A stretch of 64,000 nucleotides of DNA from Leptodactylus fallax (lineage: Eukaryota > Chordata > Amphibia > Anura > Leptodactylidae). Position numbers and translations under genes: made by a program. Of the stretch, positions 53,415 through 64,000 are shown in pieces. The notes beneath the pieces were generated by a model that saw only the letters and a program-made list of their open reading frames with translations, was not told the DNA's origin and searched no databases. The stretch is from assembly GCA_947044405.1 (NCBI GenBank), contig CAMRHE010000207.1:1808001-1872000 (forward strand), given 5' to 3'. Positions within the stretch are counted from its first letter, which is position 1. Every line of letters begins with the position of its first letter.

Positions 53415-54340
53415 GCTCATTCAGAAACTACAATATTATCAGTGATGGCTTTCACTTCAGAGCGAACTAGGCAGCTATAACTTTGTTTCAGCTTTGGCCC
53501 CGTATAGATAGAGAAATTTTCAATTTTAGACAATTTAATTTTTAAATTTCTGTTTGAGAGTGAGATTAACCCTTTTCTACTAGACACAGCAACATCCTAC
53601 CTACAAAGTAAGCAATCATATGTTTACTACTGGATTCTAGGCCAGAACTAATGTGAGACGTAAGGGTATTCTTTGCACTAATAAACCAGATTTTACGCTG
53701 CTTTATATTTCACCTGATCTGCTGTTCATTAGATACAGGAACTCATAAACTGTAAATCCTCCGTCACCTGGAGATCAAAGCGCTGTAATCTCAAACTCAC
53801 ATCACCTTAATTTCCCTCTTGGCTTTTCTAAGTTTTCCCATGATTTTTTTTTTCTTCTTATATCAGCTCCTTTTGTTACTAGACCCTGTTTTTTGGTTTG
53901 TGATGATCAATGTGCTCAAGTCATTTTTGCATTGTTGGCGGAACTGCTTCCTCCAGTTCTTGTAGCATATAATTCACATCATTTTATCATTTTACACTTG
54001 GTTTGGGCTAAGCTTTTTTTTTTTTTTTTTTTTTTTCTTTATGGATGTAAGTTTTTCCACACATCACAATTAAAAAATGATAATTTATTATTGCTTTGGA
54101 AGAACATTTACTTAAAAAAAAAAAAATCTTCTAAAAACAGCTCCCCTGCTGTATATGTGTGGTATTGCAGCCCAGCCTTATTTGCCCTTTTGAAAAGAAG
54201 ACAGTAATGTTTTTCAATCCAGCCTTTTTGATGGTAAATATGATAAATGGTTGTCAAATCAGCATCTTAGACAAACCCTATTCTGTCACTAAACAGGTAT
54301 ATAAAGGGTTGGACTGGCCCAACAGAGTACCAGAGGATCC
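53415..54340. other. Intron, nothing firm
   Basis: A T22-type tract lies at about 54015-54036 and an A13 tract at about 54114. No gene. Confidence 0.4.
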
Positions 54341-54347
54341 TCCTTAA

Positions 54348-54735
54348 AGGGATTGCCTCACCCCAAAAATGATTTATTATGCTGACAATCCACAGGAAAG
54401 GTCATCAGTATGTTATCTGATGGAGTCTGACACCCAGACCCTGCACAGATCAGCTGTTTCAGCAGCCGCCATGTGCCAGAAATTACAGTGGTGGACATAG
54501 AGTACATGCAGCGGTAGTTTTGGGGAACTGTAGCTCCTATTTGTTGAATAGGAGTAGCCCGCACGTGCTCCACGTCCACTGCCAGTCAAGTTCAAGTTGG
54601 CTATCTGGGCAACCCTGCAGTCTAATTTTGGGAGGAAACTTCTCAACAGAAACTCCTGAGGGATTCACCTGGGATGACTATAATCCCATTATATACCCCT
54701 TTATTGTCTGGGATCCTGCCATTCAAGCCCCTCAC
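54348..54735. mobile_element. TTAA-linked fold-back, family D
   Basis: It follows TTAA (54344-54347) with AGGGATTGCCTCACCCC, AGGTCATCAGTATG, GATCAGCTGTTTCAGCAGCC. The mirrored parts on the right are worn, so the right boundary is a guess. Confidence 0.5.
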
Positions 54736-54784
54736 TACAGTCATGCTTTAAGAAGGAACAGTGTGCTCGAAAATCCTGTTCTAG

Positions 54785-54975
54785 TGATTGGCCAAATTTA
54801 TCAAGCGTCTTAGACATTTTGACGAAAAGGAGGTGTGGCCTAATTTGTGCTTCTGTGCATCGAGAATTTTTGAAGCCAACTAATAGGAGGTGCAAATTTA
54901 GACTATGTCTTAGAATATGCCAGATTTATATAACCGCATCAGATGTTTTGCTAAATCTGGCGCAGTTTAGAACTG
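54785..54975. repeat. Dispersed repeat with inverted ends
   Basis: GGCCAAATTTATCAAGCGTC and TTTTGCTAAATCTGGCGCAG are loosely inverted, with GACATTTTGACGAAAAGGAG and GCCAGATTTATATAACCGC inside. Similar words occur at 9370-9540. Confidence 0.45.
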
Positions 54976-55006
54976 TCTAGTCTAAGTTTGCCCTGTCTAG
55001 CTTTTA

Positions 55007-55322
55007 GGCCGGGGCCCCACGTGGCGTAAATGCTGTGTTTTACAGTGATGGGATTCTAGCGAATGCTATCCACACATTGCGGAAATATATCTGCAGCGGA
55101 CGCGCTGCGATTTCCAAAACTGTTGTGGTTTTGGAAATCGCAGCATGTCAATTATACCAACGGAAATGCCGGCAGTTTCCCTATAGGTATAATGGAAGCA
55201 GAAAGTCCGTAGAGGAAACCTCTGCGGACTTTCTGTGAAACTGCTGCAGGAAAAACAGCGATGCGTTGTCGCCGCGGTTTTTCCCACGCTTTTTGTGGTA
55301 GCCTGCTACATGGGACTTACCC
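55007..55322. mobile_element. Fold-back MITE, family B, with TTA duplication
   Basis: It starts GGCCGGGGCCCCACGTGGCG, with TTA at 55004-55006 and again at 55323-55325. The arms meet near 55170: CGCGCTGCGATTTCCAAAAC faces GTTTTGGAAATCGCAGCATG locally, and GAAAGTCCGTAGAGGAAACC faces TCTGCGGACTTTCTG. The TWA duplication fits PIF/Harbinger. Confidence 0.82.
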
Positions 55323-55329
55323 TTAGACA

Positions 55330-55498
55330 GTATTCGTAAAACTGATCCACAGTCTTTGGAGGGTGGGAGGAAACCCATGCAAACACGGGGAGAACATACA
55401 AACTTCCTTGCATAGTTATCCAAAGTTATCTTTGGCTGGATTTGATCCCAAGACTCCAGTGTTGCAAAGCAGCAGCACTAACCAATGAGCCTCCATGC
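55330..55498 (-). mobile_element. tRNA-derived SINE, head and core
   Basis: On the minus strand it begins ATGGAGGCTCATTGGTTAGT and TGGGATCAAATCC, positioned and worded like pol III A and B boxes (GGCTCATTGGTTAG and GGGATCAAATCC). Then come the core words GTATGTTCTCCCCGTGTTTG and GGGTTTCCTCCCACCCTCC. It shares the core with 28690-28935. The 3' tail is missing. Confidence 0.75.
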
Positions 55499-55504
55499 AT
55501 GACC

Positions 55505-56545
55505 TGAATAGTTAGAAGAGGATGGGGCCCTCTAGATAGTAAATCATGTGACATATATCTTAATTTCTTGCCATTTTTCTCCATTAAATTGAGCTTTATT
55601 GCCATGTTTTGTAAAGTAGGATAAGAGATGTGATAAATTCACAATTTTTTTGCCTAAATTTGGGTTGTAATTCATTGATTGTATAAGATGAAAGCATCTA
55701 ACTCTCAGAAGTACTTATTATCAAGGGAGAAGATCCGAGATACTCTCAGCAAAATATTCATTAGATGGGTGGAGTTGCTCAATAAGAGTTCTTTACGGAA
55801 AATCCTTGTCAGTTAATTAACAGTCTATTTACTACCCATTAAAAAATCCTCTAAAAAAAAAAAAAAAAAACCCTGTCAGATTGAATACACTAATTCAGGG
55901 ACTTTTCGGTAAGTAAAACTTATCCTTATCCTATGTATGATTAATGGGGATCTGAATGTTGTGAACCCCCCTGATCATGAGAATGGAGTTCTGTTTATTA
56001 GACCAGTGGTGGAGCTTTATTCATACCTGTGGGGAAAATTCTAAATCCTTATCAAATCATGACATCACCGATCGTCTGAAACAAAATAAGATTAGTTTTA
56101 TTTGTTAATAAATAGGAACACACACACACACATAGCATACAAGCTACAGTGTGTCTGCCCACAGACTTCCAATAGACACAGATTTTTATACCTTACTAGA
56201 CACATGATCTTATGGGTTGGCTTTTTCACAATATACAAAAACATGCTGACATCATATAAAACATGTAATACAATTGGTTAAAAATAAGTGGGTGTTCTGC
56301 ATGACTAGCATGTGCACGTTCTGGTATCCGCCATCTTAGATGTTTAATTAAGCATCTGATCAGATTAGCTCATCTGGTCATAAAACCTTGAATGTCCCAT
56401 AAAACATTTTTAATGAGATCTAACTCTTATCTTATTAGGGGAGTTTTCCATCCCCTGTCAGACTGATTAATTACTGTCTCATTATAATCCTTAATATCAA
56501 TCACTACAACAAAATACTTAAAATGTAAAACTAAAACATTCCTAA
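55505..56545. other. Intron, nothing firm
   Basis: An A22-type tract lies at about 55852-55870 and a (CA)n run at about 56116-56132. AATTAATTACTGTC and related AT-rich words are scattered. No gene. Confidence 0.4.
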
Positions 56546-56549
56546 CCGT

Positions 56550-56604
56550 ACCATTCCAGGTGACTACCTCATGAAGCAGATTGAGAGAATGTCAATAAAG
56601 AGGG

Positions 56605-56644
<40 letters not shown>

Positions 56645-56672
56645 TGTGTCCAAACGTTTGGCTGGTAATGTA
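56550..56672 (+). pseudogene. Tc1/mariner-like relic 2 with a poly-A interruption
   Basis: A frame at 56550-56606 reads TIPGDYLMKQIERM, the part just before the segment preserved at 2287. It then runs into an A36-type tract (56607-56642) instead of the rest of the C-terminus, and resumes with the terminus GTGTGTCCAAACGTTTGG then CTGGTAATGTATA. So only the last few percent of the transposase and one end remain. Confidence 0.7.
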
Positions 56673-56819
56673 TACTTTTTTCTTAAAAGTATTATATCCA
56701 GTAATTTTCACTTTGGCAGAAAAGCCTAATTTTGCCATTTTTAGGGGTTTTCTTTGCAGCAGCTACGTCACATCAGATAGTATTACAATATAAGTTAAGA
56801 CCTCTATGTCACTGCTTAG

Positions 56820-56960
56820 CTACTTCCCAACCCTGAACATAGCATGTCTATAAAACTCCCCCAATGAAAAATCTTTTCAATAAAAATTACAGTTAAATAA
56901 AAAAAAAAAAAAAACTCCCCCTTAGACTTCAATGAGTTGGCTCCAGACTATTGCTGCCTA
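56820..56960. repeat. Family E fragment
   Basis: CCTTAGACTTCAATGAGTTG and GCTCCAGACTATTGCTGCC match the right end of 13430-13628, preceded by an A15-type tract. Confidence 0.5.
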
Positions 56961-57002
56961 TGGCCATGACTAAGTGTACAACATATCACTAAATGCTATT
57001 AA

Positions 57003-57162
57003 AGGGGTTTTCCAGCCCCAAATCAAGTTTTCATTCTGATGACCTATCCACAGGAGGCTGCTGCAACATCTGATCTGTGCGGGATCTGTGTGTCAGTCAG
57101 ATCAAAAACTCCAGTGGATAGGTCATCAGTATGAAAGATCAATTTGGGGCCAGAAAACCTTT
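57003..57162. mobile_element. Short fold-back element, TTAA-flanked
   Basis: The termini AGGGGTTTTCCAGCCCCAAA and TTTGGGGCCAGAAAACCTTT are inverted copies; TTAA lies at 56999-57002 and 57163-57166. Inner arms: TGATGACCTATCCACAGGAG against CCAGTGGATAGGTCATCAG. Confidence 0.8.
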
Positions 57163-57166
57163 TTAA

Positions 57167-57475
57167 GGCTAAGGCCCCACGTATGCGGGTCACAGCAAAA
57201 AAGCGTTACGGGAAAAACCGCTGCGGCAACACATCGTGGTTTTTCCCGCAGAGCTTTTCACAGAAAACAACTGCTTCCATTATACCTATAGGGAAACCGC
57301 CAGCGATTCCGTAGGTATAATTGACATGCTGCGATTTCCGAAACCGCAACGGTTTTGGAAATAGCAGCGTATCCACTGCGCGTATTTTTCCACAAGATGT
57401 GGATGGGATTTGCTAGTGACTGTAAAACGCCTTTTTTTTTTTTTTTTTTTTTTTGCATTATTTCCGCCCCCGGCC
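57167..57475. mobile_element. Fold-back MITE, family B, abutting the previous element
   Basis: It starts GGCTAAGGCCCCACGTATGC and ends TTTCCGCCCCCGGCC, with TAA at 57164-57166 and 57476-57478. It contains CTGCTTCCATTATACCTATA and GTAGGTATAATTGACATGC, and a T22-type tract near the right end. Confidence 0.8.
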
Positions 57476-57479
57476 TAAC

Positions 57480-58226
57480 AGAGGAGAGAAGTTAAGGCAA
57501 GATGGCAGTCCCCATAATCATGTACAGAAAACAGAATAAAAAAAAAAAATTCCAATCAGAAAATGAAACCAGATTAGAAAAAAAAATGTATATATTTCTA
57601 TATCAAGGTTTAATAAATAAATGTAAAAAATTGGCGATACATTTCTTTTAAAGGTAGAAAACGTGAAAGGTTTGTACAGGCATAGCTGACATTTTCTAAA
57701 ATGCAATGTTTATCCGACTCTTCCTTTGTATTTAGAGGGCATTGGTAAATGGGATTACATTGTGCGTTTGAATGGAAGTGCATGTTCTGTATCAGAGGAG
57801 AATTGTAGCAAAAGGTGAAGCTGTATTTGATGCATCAAAGATGTTGGAAAGGGTTTGTTGTGGAAGGCGAGATAGACAGCGCAGACATGATTACTTCTCC
57901 CCAAGTGATCCTTTTCTTGCTTATTGATATTCTGTTCATACAGTCTCCTGAAATATTTGGACTAGATATAACTAAAATCTATAACTCTGTCCACCGCAAT
58001 GTCTACAGCGACATTCATACAGTATACAGGGCTTTTGTATACAAGTTGCTTACAGCAGTATCACCATGGAAATGTCCTCTATTGGTCAAAACTGATTCAG
58101 GGTCTGCATTAAACGTTTCACTGCCACAACATTTTTAGAGAAATTAACCCTGAATCATACAAAGTAGGCACCTGGCAAATTGTGAAAAATACTCGCTTTA
58201 CTATCATGCAATGTTACATTGCAGCT
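57480..58226. other. Intron with a family E scrap
   Basis: CAAGGTTTAATAAATAAATG and GATACATTTCTTTTAAAGG at 57606-57655 resemble family E. Nothing else is recognised. Confidence 0.4.
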
Positions 58227-58230
58227 TTAA

Positions 58231-58475
58231 GGGGTTATCCTTAGGATAGGCCATAAATATGTGACAGGTGCGGGGCTGACACCTGACCCCTACATGGATC
58301 AGCTGTTTGGAGGATTGTCCAGTTTGTGTACTATACAGAGCTTGGGACAGTACTGTGGCCATTTGCCGGGGGTGCTGCTTAGCTTCCACTGACTTCTATG
58401 GGAGCTGAGTCACTATAGCAGTCACTATAGAGGGCATGTACCAACTGTGTACAGCACTGTGTACTGTATAGTACA
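58231..58475. mobile_element. TTAA-linked fold-back, family D
   Basis: It follows TTAA (58227-58230) with GGGGTTATCCTTAGGATAGG, GACACCTGACCCC and GGATCAGCTGTTTGGAGG; the centre has TGTACTATACAGAGCTTGG against CTGTGTACTGTATAGTACAC. The right end is worn. Confidence 0.55.
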
Positions 58476-58479
58476 CAGA

Positions 58480-59430
58480 TCAGACACACCTCTGACCATC
58501 TGCTTCGTCCAGAGTAAAGGACCTCCCTCAGAGCACTTGCAGAACTTGCAGCCCTGGAGGACTACTTTAAATATCCAGCCGATCAGCATTTAACTCTGCA
58601 AGGATCTTTTAAAACATCCTTTCAAACTGTGCAGCTGCACAGAATCCCTCTACATACTTGGTGGAGCAAAGAGAGAACTGAGCATGTGTGTCCACCATTA
58701 CATGTTTACTGAGGTGGACATAGTAAACAGCTGGTGCTGTTATTCTAACTTTACTCCTTAAATATCTGGGGATAGAAGATTTTATTTAATTAAGTGTAAA
58801 TAGAAAAATGTTTATAAGTCTGGACTGAATTATTATTGTTCAGTCCATTTATCTTGTGGAATCCACAAATGAGTTGATTTTGTTGGAATATTGGAAGTCT
58901 ACCCAAACACCCCAAGCAAGTTCCTGAGGAATGGGACACTGCAGAGTTCTAAGAAAAGTTGCTTCTGAATTATTTCATAGAATGTATTACATTTCCTATT
59001 TACGAAAATATAAATGTTAGGATAGAAGACGGTTCCTCTTAATTAGCCGTACATTCTCTCCTTTGTGCTGAAGATGTGAATAAGAAATAGAGAATACATT
59101 CCACATTGGAATTTATTGCACCTTAATAGGGCTATTGAGGGTGCCTTGGAAACCTGCCAGGGTTGCTGTTTAGACTTTGGTTTGAACATGACAGCATGTC
59201 TTGATGTCAGCTCTGTCAGAATCTTCAGCGTTTAATACAGTGGTGAAGTAGAAAGTCTTCAGGCTGCGACTAGTTCTGTCTGCGGCTCGACACATGCCTG
59301 TTGCATTGAGTCGGTGAGAAGATATGTTAGAGAGTTGCAGAGAGTGCCATGAGAATAGGGCTAGTTAAGTGTTACCTTTTTGTATGGCGCAACTTCTGTG
59401 TAGAGGCCACTGTGTAGAGAGCATTATACT
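58480..59430. other. Intron, nothing recognised
   Basis: No supported gene, repeat or site. Confidence 0.4.
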
Positions 59431-59435
59431 ATGTA

Positions 59436-59604
59436 GGGCCACTGGTGAGCATTAGACTGTGTTGGGCCACTGGTGAGCATTAGACTGTGTTGGGCCACTG
59501 GTGAGCATTATACTGTGTTGGGCCACCGGTGAGCATTAGACTGTGTTGGGCCACTGGTGAGCATTAGACTGTGTGGGGCCACTGGTGAGCATTATATTAT
59601 GTGA
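59436..59604. repeat. 28-bp minisatellite, 6 copies
   Basis: Units begin GGGCCACTGGTGAGCATTAG at 59436, 59464, 59492, 59520, 59548 and 59576, exactly 28 bases apart, with single-base variants (ACCGGT, TATACT). Confidence 0.97.
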
Positions 59605-59609
59605 GAGCC

Positions 59610-59950
59610 ACTAAGGGGCATTATACTTACTTATGGTCTTTTAGCAGTTTGTCGTGTTCATTCGTTTATACTAATAGTGAATCAAGAAAGCTATTGCAAA
59701 TAGAAATTTATTCCTTGTTATAATGTTATGACATTAAATCTGTGTGATAGTTGGAGAGAACTTAGTTGACCCTATACATGCTTTTCTGTTTCCTATAGTA
59801 GTCTTCTGTTCGTTTGTCTATGTGGATGGCCAAAATATGCCATATATATTCGAGCACTGCCATTGAAGCCAGTGATTGGTGGTTGTGCTCACATGCATTT
59901 ACAGCCTGATCTGGCTGTAGAGAAGTAAACCAAGTCCAATGGTGACTACC
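59610..59950. other. Intron, nothing recognised
   Basis: No supported gene, repeat or site. Confidence 0.4.
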
Positions 59951-59958
59951 GGAGCAGC

Positions 59959-60259
59959 CAGGGTTCTGGGACCAATGTTGGGTGGCGTTGGAATCGAAAA
60001 ACGTTACTGATTCTGACTCCATATTCAGAATAAAGTGATTATATTATACAATTATTAATACTGTATAAAATTTAGATAGATAGTGTGTTACATATTTACT
60101 TAAGAATTCACTTTCTACCTTTTTAATGAATTGGAGGAGATTTACTGCTTTTGACTGACCGTGACTTTATAAAGGAGTCAGTCAGAACAAGAGTAGGGCT
60201 GTGAAAAAAAAAATAGAGAAGTTGGAGTCCATGGTTTGGTCTACGACCCCACAGGGCTG
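59959..60259 (+). mobile_element. hAT-like element, GGAGTC family
   Basis: It runs from CAGGGTTCTGGGACCAATG to GACCCCACAGGGCTG with the family's internal order (TTGGGTGGCGTTGGAATCG, TTACTGCTTTTGACTGACC, TCCATGGTTTGGTCTACGAC). The flanks GGAGCAGC and GGAACAGT match at 6 of 8 positions. Confidence 0.75.
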
Positions 60260-60269
60260 GGAACAGTGG

Positions 60270-61080
60270 CACTGGAGTAGGGTAGGGGGATTGAATGGAT
60301 ACTCTTTAAATAGACCTTGGTGTCGTTGCTTATCATTACTACACCACCATAGGGGGTCAGTATGATAGTAAGAGTCAGGTGGTTGTATTAGTCACCACTC
60401 CCACATAGGTATATAGTGAACCTTCAGTGCAGAAACGGCTTATAATTGGGGGTCCATACTGAAAGGAGGTTTTACTGCAGTATTAGAAATCCTTCTTACA
60501 CCATGTGAAAAATAATTATATTCCACAATTATAATAATTATACAAATAAATTGAAAATGTCAAGCTACATGAAGTAATCTCTCATAGGAGCCTGACCACC
60601 CTGCCTACATGTCTACACTTCGCTCTCCACTTGAGAACTGTTTGCTTTAATTAAGAGTCCTTGACATTCTTTCTAGTCATTATTTTTATCTCTTCTGCTA
60701 TTTCATTTTCTACAAGAATGACAACCATTAGATGCTCAAAATATGTATTCACTGGTTTACGGATCATTAGTGAATCCCAGTTTGCCCTCAACCGTATCAT
60801 GCTGACATGGCTCGTGGAGGTTGAGATAGAGTATGTAGGTTTGTTTGCTACAGTTCACACACCCAGGTGAGCTGGTGGTTACTGGGTATTTTCTATAGCT
60901 GGTTGCTGTGCAGAGTTCATGTGTCACAATGGATTTTTTTTGATGCTGAAGGTTCTATATTATGTTAGAGGAAGAAAATAATGGTAATACCATCTGTTCT
61001 GTGTGACATCCCTGCTTAACTTTTCAACAAACTTTGCATCTGAAAAGTACAGGTGTTTAGAAGGAACTTTGTGATATATC
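60270..61080. other. Intron, nothing recognised
   Basis: No supported gene, repeat or site. Confidence 0.4.
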
Positions 61081-61084
61081 TTAC

Positions 61085-61255
61085 GCTATGTTTATATCTG
61101 CGCTGTTGTGTCCATTGTTCTGGTGGTTGGAGGATCAGAACAACGGACAAACAGATAACTAAAATTCTGGATGCCACTGGTGCCCAATGGACTACAATGA
61201 CTATAGTGGGATCCATTGTAGTCACTTGGTCATGTGATGGACAGTCCATGGTCAT
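61085..61255. mobile_element. MITE C-like element, partial
   Basis: It opens GCTATGTTTATATCTGCGCT and contains ACAATGACTATAGTGGGATC and CATTGTAGTCACTTGG. The right end merges into the next fold-back. Confidence 0.45.
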
Positions 61256-61270
61256 TTGAACTACAGTCTA

Positions 61271-61377
61271 TGGTCATGTGATGGACACACAGGTGCACAG
61301 CTCGTTACAGTCGCAGCACAGTAATCAGACATCTGCCTGGTAACGAGCCGTGCACCTTTGTGTCCATCACATGACCA
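61271..61377. repeat. Inverted repeat with 40-base arms
   Basis: The arm at 61271-61310 (TGGTCATGTGATGGACACAC onward) and the arm at 61337-61377 are inverted copies with few mismatches and a 26-base loop. Confidence 0.88.
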
Positions 61378-61468
61378 AGGACTGTATATCACATCTCAAT
61401 GGACTGTATATCACATCACCATGGAATGTAAATCACATGACCATGGACTGTATATCACATCACCATGG
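61370..61468. repeat. 22-bp tandem repeat, about 4.5 copies
   Basis: ATGGACTGTATATCACATCA with two more bases recurs four times, with variants (AAGGACT, ATGGAATGTAAAT). It starts in the right arm of the fold-back. Confidence 0.9.
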
Positions 61469-61474
61469 GCTGAT

Positions 61475-62480
61475 TTTTATCCCCTTGAAATAAACAGAAT
61501 GAATGACAGCAAGCAAAGATCTAGAAAACCGTGAGGAATTGATACAGAAAGTATATTGGAAAATTGTAGAACTTTTTATTATACAAATAATATTTGTCTC
61601 TTAATATTTGTCTGTAATTGGACAACTCCTTTAACTCTTGTGTTCCAAGTGGGTGGTAAATAAAAGGTTACTGCCCTCTTGGTGAATAAGAGCTATTACA
61701 CATATAACCTACCAGGGGTCATATCTTTTGAAGGAATGGATGGATTATAAACACACATGCCAAATTGATCAGAGCCACTGCGGCAATATAATGATGTATC
61801 ACATGTAGCATTTTGTATTAGTTGAAAGGTCCTCTTTAAGGCCTACCTTCAAGGACTACTTCCCTCTTTGTTTGATATCATGGGAACATTTAATGCTGTG
61901 GCTAAGATGTGTGCAGCCATATGACGGCTACTGTAAATGATGCTTCTTTAGAAATGATATGTTCCTGTTCCCAAGCCTAGCAGAAAAAGGAAGTTCTTTA
62001 GGTTTTTTTAAATTATTGATTTATGAGAACAGGAACCTAAGAATGAAGTCACAAAATACCTAAACCACAGAACACCACAAGTCAGGTGAACTCCAAAGAT
62101 GTATAAAGGGAAGATAGGAGTTATATGAGCCTCATGACTTTATGTAAAATAGTCATAAGTCTTGGAAAATCTTAAGGATATAGGTAACTATTTCCAGTTC
62201 TCCTTTTTTTTTGTTTTACTGTGTGGCGCAATACTCTTTTTACATAGTTTAGTTTATGCTTATAAAGGTTGTTCTTCTTTTTTTATATCAATGTTTTATA
62301 AAAAAAAAAAAAAAATTATAAAAAAAATTATGTGTAAAGTATTTATTTATTTTTTTATATTATTGATATAGTTTTCTTTCCTGAGGAAGTGACTCAACTT
62401 GTTTCTTTTCTTGTACTTGTAATATTCCCATTGTCTTCTATAACAAGGACAACGTTGACATGGCATAAGGCACAAATGCA
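61475..62480. other. Intron, nothing recognised
   Basis: No supported gene; AT-rich, with A15- and T-rich runs at about 62280-62350. Confidence 0.4.
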
Positions 62481-62484
62481 GGCA

Positions 62485-62485
62485 A

Positions 62486-62529
<44 letters not shown>
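62485..62529. repeat. A-tract followed by (TA)n
   Basis: An A19-type tract passes directly into alternating TA to about 62529. Confidence 0.93.
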
Positions 62530-62533
<4 letters not shown>

Positions 62534-62784
62534 TATATTTATTTATATAAAATTCACTGGTAATACTGGTAGAATATTTTTACATGCATAGTGCTAGAAA
62601 AGTTAGTTACTTAATACCTTTACTCAGTATATGTTGTATGCCTTGTCTTGCTTAGGCCCTGGACTGTACCAGGCATAGCTTCATTGTGTCTAGAGTCATC
62701 AGCCCCAGATTGCTGGATTGGTTTAGTGGGTATTATGGTAGATGATCGACATTAAGGATGGAATTGTTCATCAGTACCACCATG

Positions 62785-63136
62785 CTCTGTTGTCCATTGG
62801 CTTGGAAATTATTTTTGGGCTGCAGCCAAAAAGTGCTGCGGAAAGAACGGAAACGCATCACAGTTTTTCCCACAGCGCTTTTCACAGAAAGTCCGCAGAG
62901 GAAAACTCTTTCTGCTTCAATTATACTTATAGGGAATCCACCAATGTTTCTGTATGTACAATCGACATGCTGTGATTTCTAAAAACACATCGTTTTTAAA
63001 AATCTCAGCATTTCCGCTATAGGTATTTTTCTGCAACATGTGGATGGGATTTGCTAGTATCCCATCCACTTTGCAGGACTGTACAACACTGCGTTTTTTT
63101 CCATGGCATTTACGCCACTTGGGGCTTCAACCTTAG
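62785..63136. mobile_element. Fold-back MITE, family B, left end worn
   Basis: CGCATCACAGTTTTTCCC, AGTCCGCAGAGGAAAACTC, TTCAATTATACTTATAGGGA, CATGTGGATGGGATTTGCTA and the end CACTTGGGGCTTCAACC follow the family order. The left terminus is unclear. Confidence 0.65.
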
Positions 63137-63138
63137 GG

Positions 63139-63288
63139 AGTCTGTCACCAGAACCCAGCATATCAACCCTGCAGATAGATAGGTTAGGGTCACCTGAATC
63201 AAATAAGCAATGAGGAACAATGTGGGCGTTGCCGCTTACTTCTTTGGAGCAACAACAATACCCTTCTTGCTCCAATGAGCTCTTTGCA
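63139..63288. repeat. Frog-type dispersed repeat
   Basis: GTCTGTCACCAGAACCCAGC, ATATCAACCCTGCAGATAG and ATAAGCAATGAGGAACAATG are worded like the repeat at 29635-29905 and its relatives. Confidence 0.45.
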
Positions 63289-63291
63289 TAT

Positions 63292-63425
63292 TATATTATA
63301 TTATTTATTTTGCTTACTTATATAGCGCCATCATATTCCGCAGCGCTTTACAGACCTTGTCAGTCACTGTCCCATGTAGGGCTCACAATCTACATTCCCT
63401 ATCAGAGTATGTCTTTGGAGTTTGT
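63292..63425 (-). mobile_element. tRNA-derived SINE, 3' half
   Basis: TATATAGCGCCATCATATTC, CGCAGCGCTTTACAGACC, GGGCTCACAATCTACATTCC and TATCAGAGTATGTCTTTGGA are the reverse of the SINE tail; they continue the core seen at 55330 (TCTTTGGAGGGTGGGAGG). The head is missing. Confidence 0.72.
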
Positions 63426-63429
63426 TAAC

Positions 63430-64000
63430 AAAAAACAGCAATATCTGGACAACGGATGCCAGTTCACAAATGAGACCTAACCCAGCTCAAGTATATCTAA
63501 AGTCCAAGATTTACTGCTGCTAAATACCATTAAAAAGAAGTACTTGACACTTACAGAAATAAAATGCTTACTAAATATTTTAGCAATACACTCTGGTCTA
63601 TCATTTCCTAAACCATGTGATTTCCAGAGGTTAATAAAAAATGGGATCTGGGGCAGTCCTACTGCTTGGACTGGATCGGCATGGTTATCAAATGCAAAAA
63701 GGACATAAAGGTTTGGTACAGAGTAGAGCGAACTATTAGACTATGTGTAATGATAGTGCAGACATCACTACCTCCTCTGTATACTTTATAGGATCATATC
63801 TACATGTACACAGCATATTTTTTAGTATCTATTTGAGCTGCAAGGCTTTATATGTTTTCTATCCATAAACGTAAAACTAGAATATATTGTTGCCGTTGGT
63901 TGAAGTGTTTGCTTTGACTACACCGACCTTGGAGCCATATTACTTAGACGCTATGGGCACAGTGACCTTTGTTTGATATGGCGTTTCTGATTTTAGCAGC
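63430..64000. other. Intron, nothing recognised
   Basis: No supported gene, repeat or site up to the right edge. Confidence 0.4.

Noticed and set aside
55330..55498. tRNA gene on the minus strand
   Set aside because: A and B box-like words are present, but no cloverleaf or acceptor stem follows; it is a SINE head.
59436..59604. Short protein repeat
   Set aside because: The 28-base period is not a multiple of three, so it cannot encode a repeated peptide in one frame.
26653..64000. Search for the next SH3KBP1 exon (linker and second SH3)
   Set aside because: I found no frame with a GWWEG-type core or PSNF-type end after the first SH3; the exon is probably beyond the right edge.

Overview
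This window is vertebrate nuclear DNA, most likely from a frog (Anura, perhaps Neobatrachia). The evidence is one short coding exon with canonical splice sites, very long introns, and dense interspersed repeats of kinds common in frog genomes: fold-back DNA transposons, tRNA-derived SINEs, hAT, Tc1 and Harbinger-like elements, and a Ty3-type LTR element. There are no operons, bacterial genes, rRNA or tRNA genes, or CRISPR arrays. The species call is an inference from repeat style and from one protein exon.

The only host coding sequence I can support is at 26495-26652 on the + strand. It encodes almost all of an SH3 domain and matches the first SH3 domain (SH3A) of SH3KBP1 (CIN85/Ruk), an adaptor in CBL-linked receptor endocytosis. 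The upstream intron runs off the left edge (at least 26.4 kb) and the downstream intron runs off the right edge (at least 37.3 kb). The rest of the window is therefore read as intron 1 and intron 2 of this gene. I could not identify the first exon or the third exon here.

Intron 1 (1-26494) holds fold-back elements of several families, a Tc1 transposase relic (2.3 kb), hAT copies (3.3 and 13.6 kb), a large frog repeat carrying a nested element (17.6-18.9 kb), a 2-kb minisatellite of about 43-bp units (20.0-22.0 kb), a (TA)n tract, and a nearly perfect palindrome about 430 bp before the exon.

Intron 2 (26653-64000) starts with two fold-back elements. It then carries a run of TTAA-flanked elements, two of which share one target; hAT copies with 8-bp target duplications, one of them splitting a SINE; a long inverted-repeat Harbinger-like element; a degenerate array of about 100-bp units (38.2-39.7 kb); and a young, structurally complete but pol-deleted LTR retrotransposon (44025-46888). 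That retrotransposon has 5-bp target duplications, LTRs that differ at few positions, and one open Gag-protease frame. It also has a 12-nt site just after the 5' LTR that is the exact complement of the predicted start of its own RNA, the self-priming arrangement known from the Tf1/sushi group.

Several stretches free of recognisable repeats look like candidate intronic regulatory elements. That reading is weak without cross-species alignment. I see no new defence, metabolic or regulatory system; the most interesting object is the self-primed, non-autonomous LTR element.
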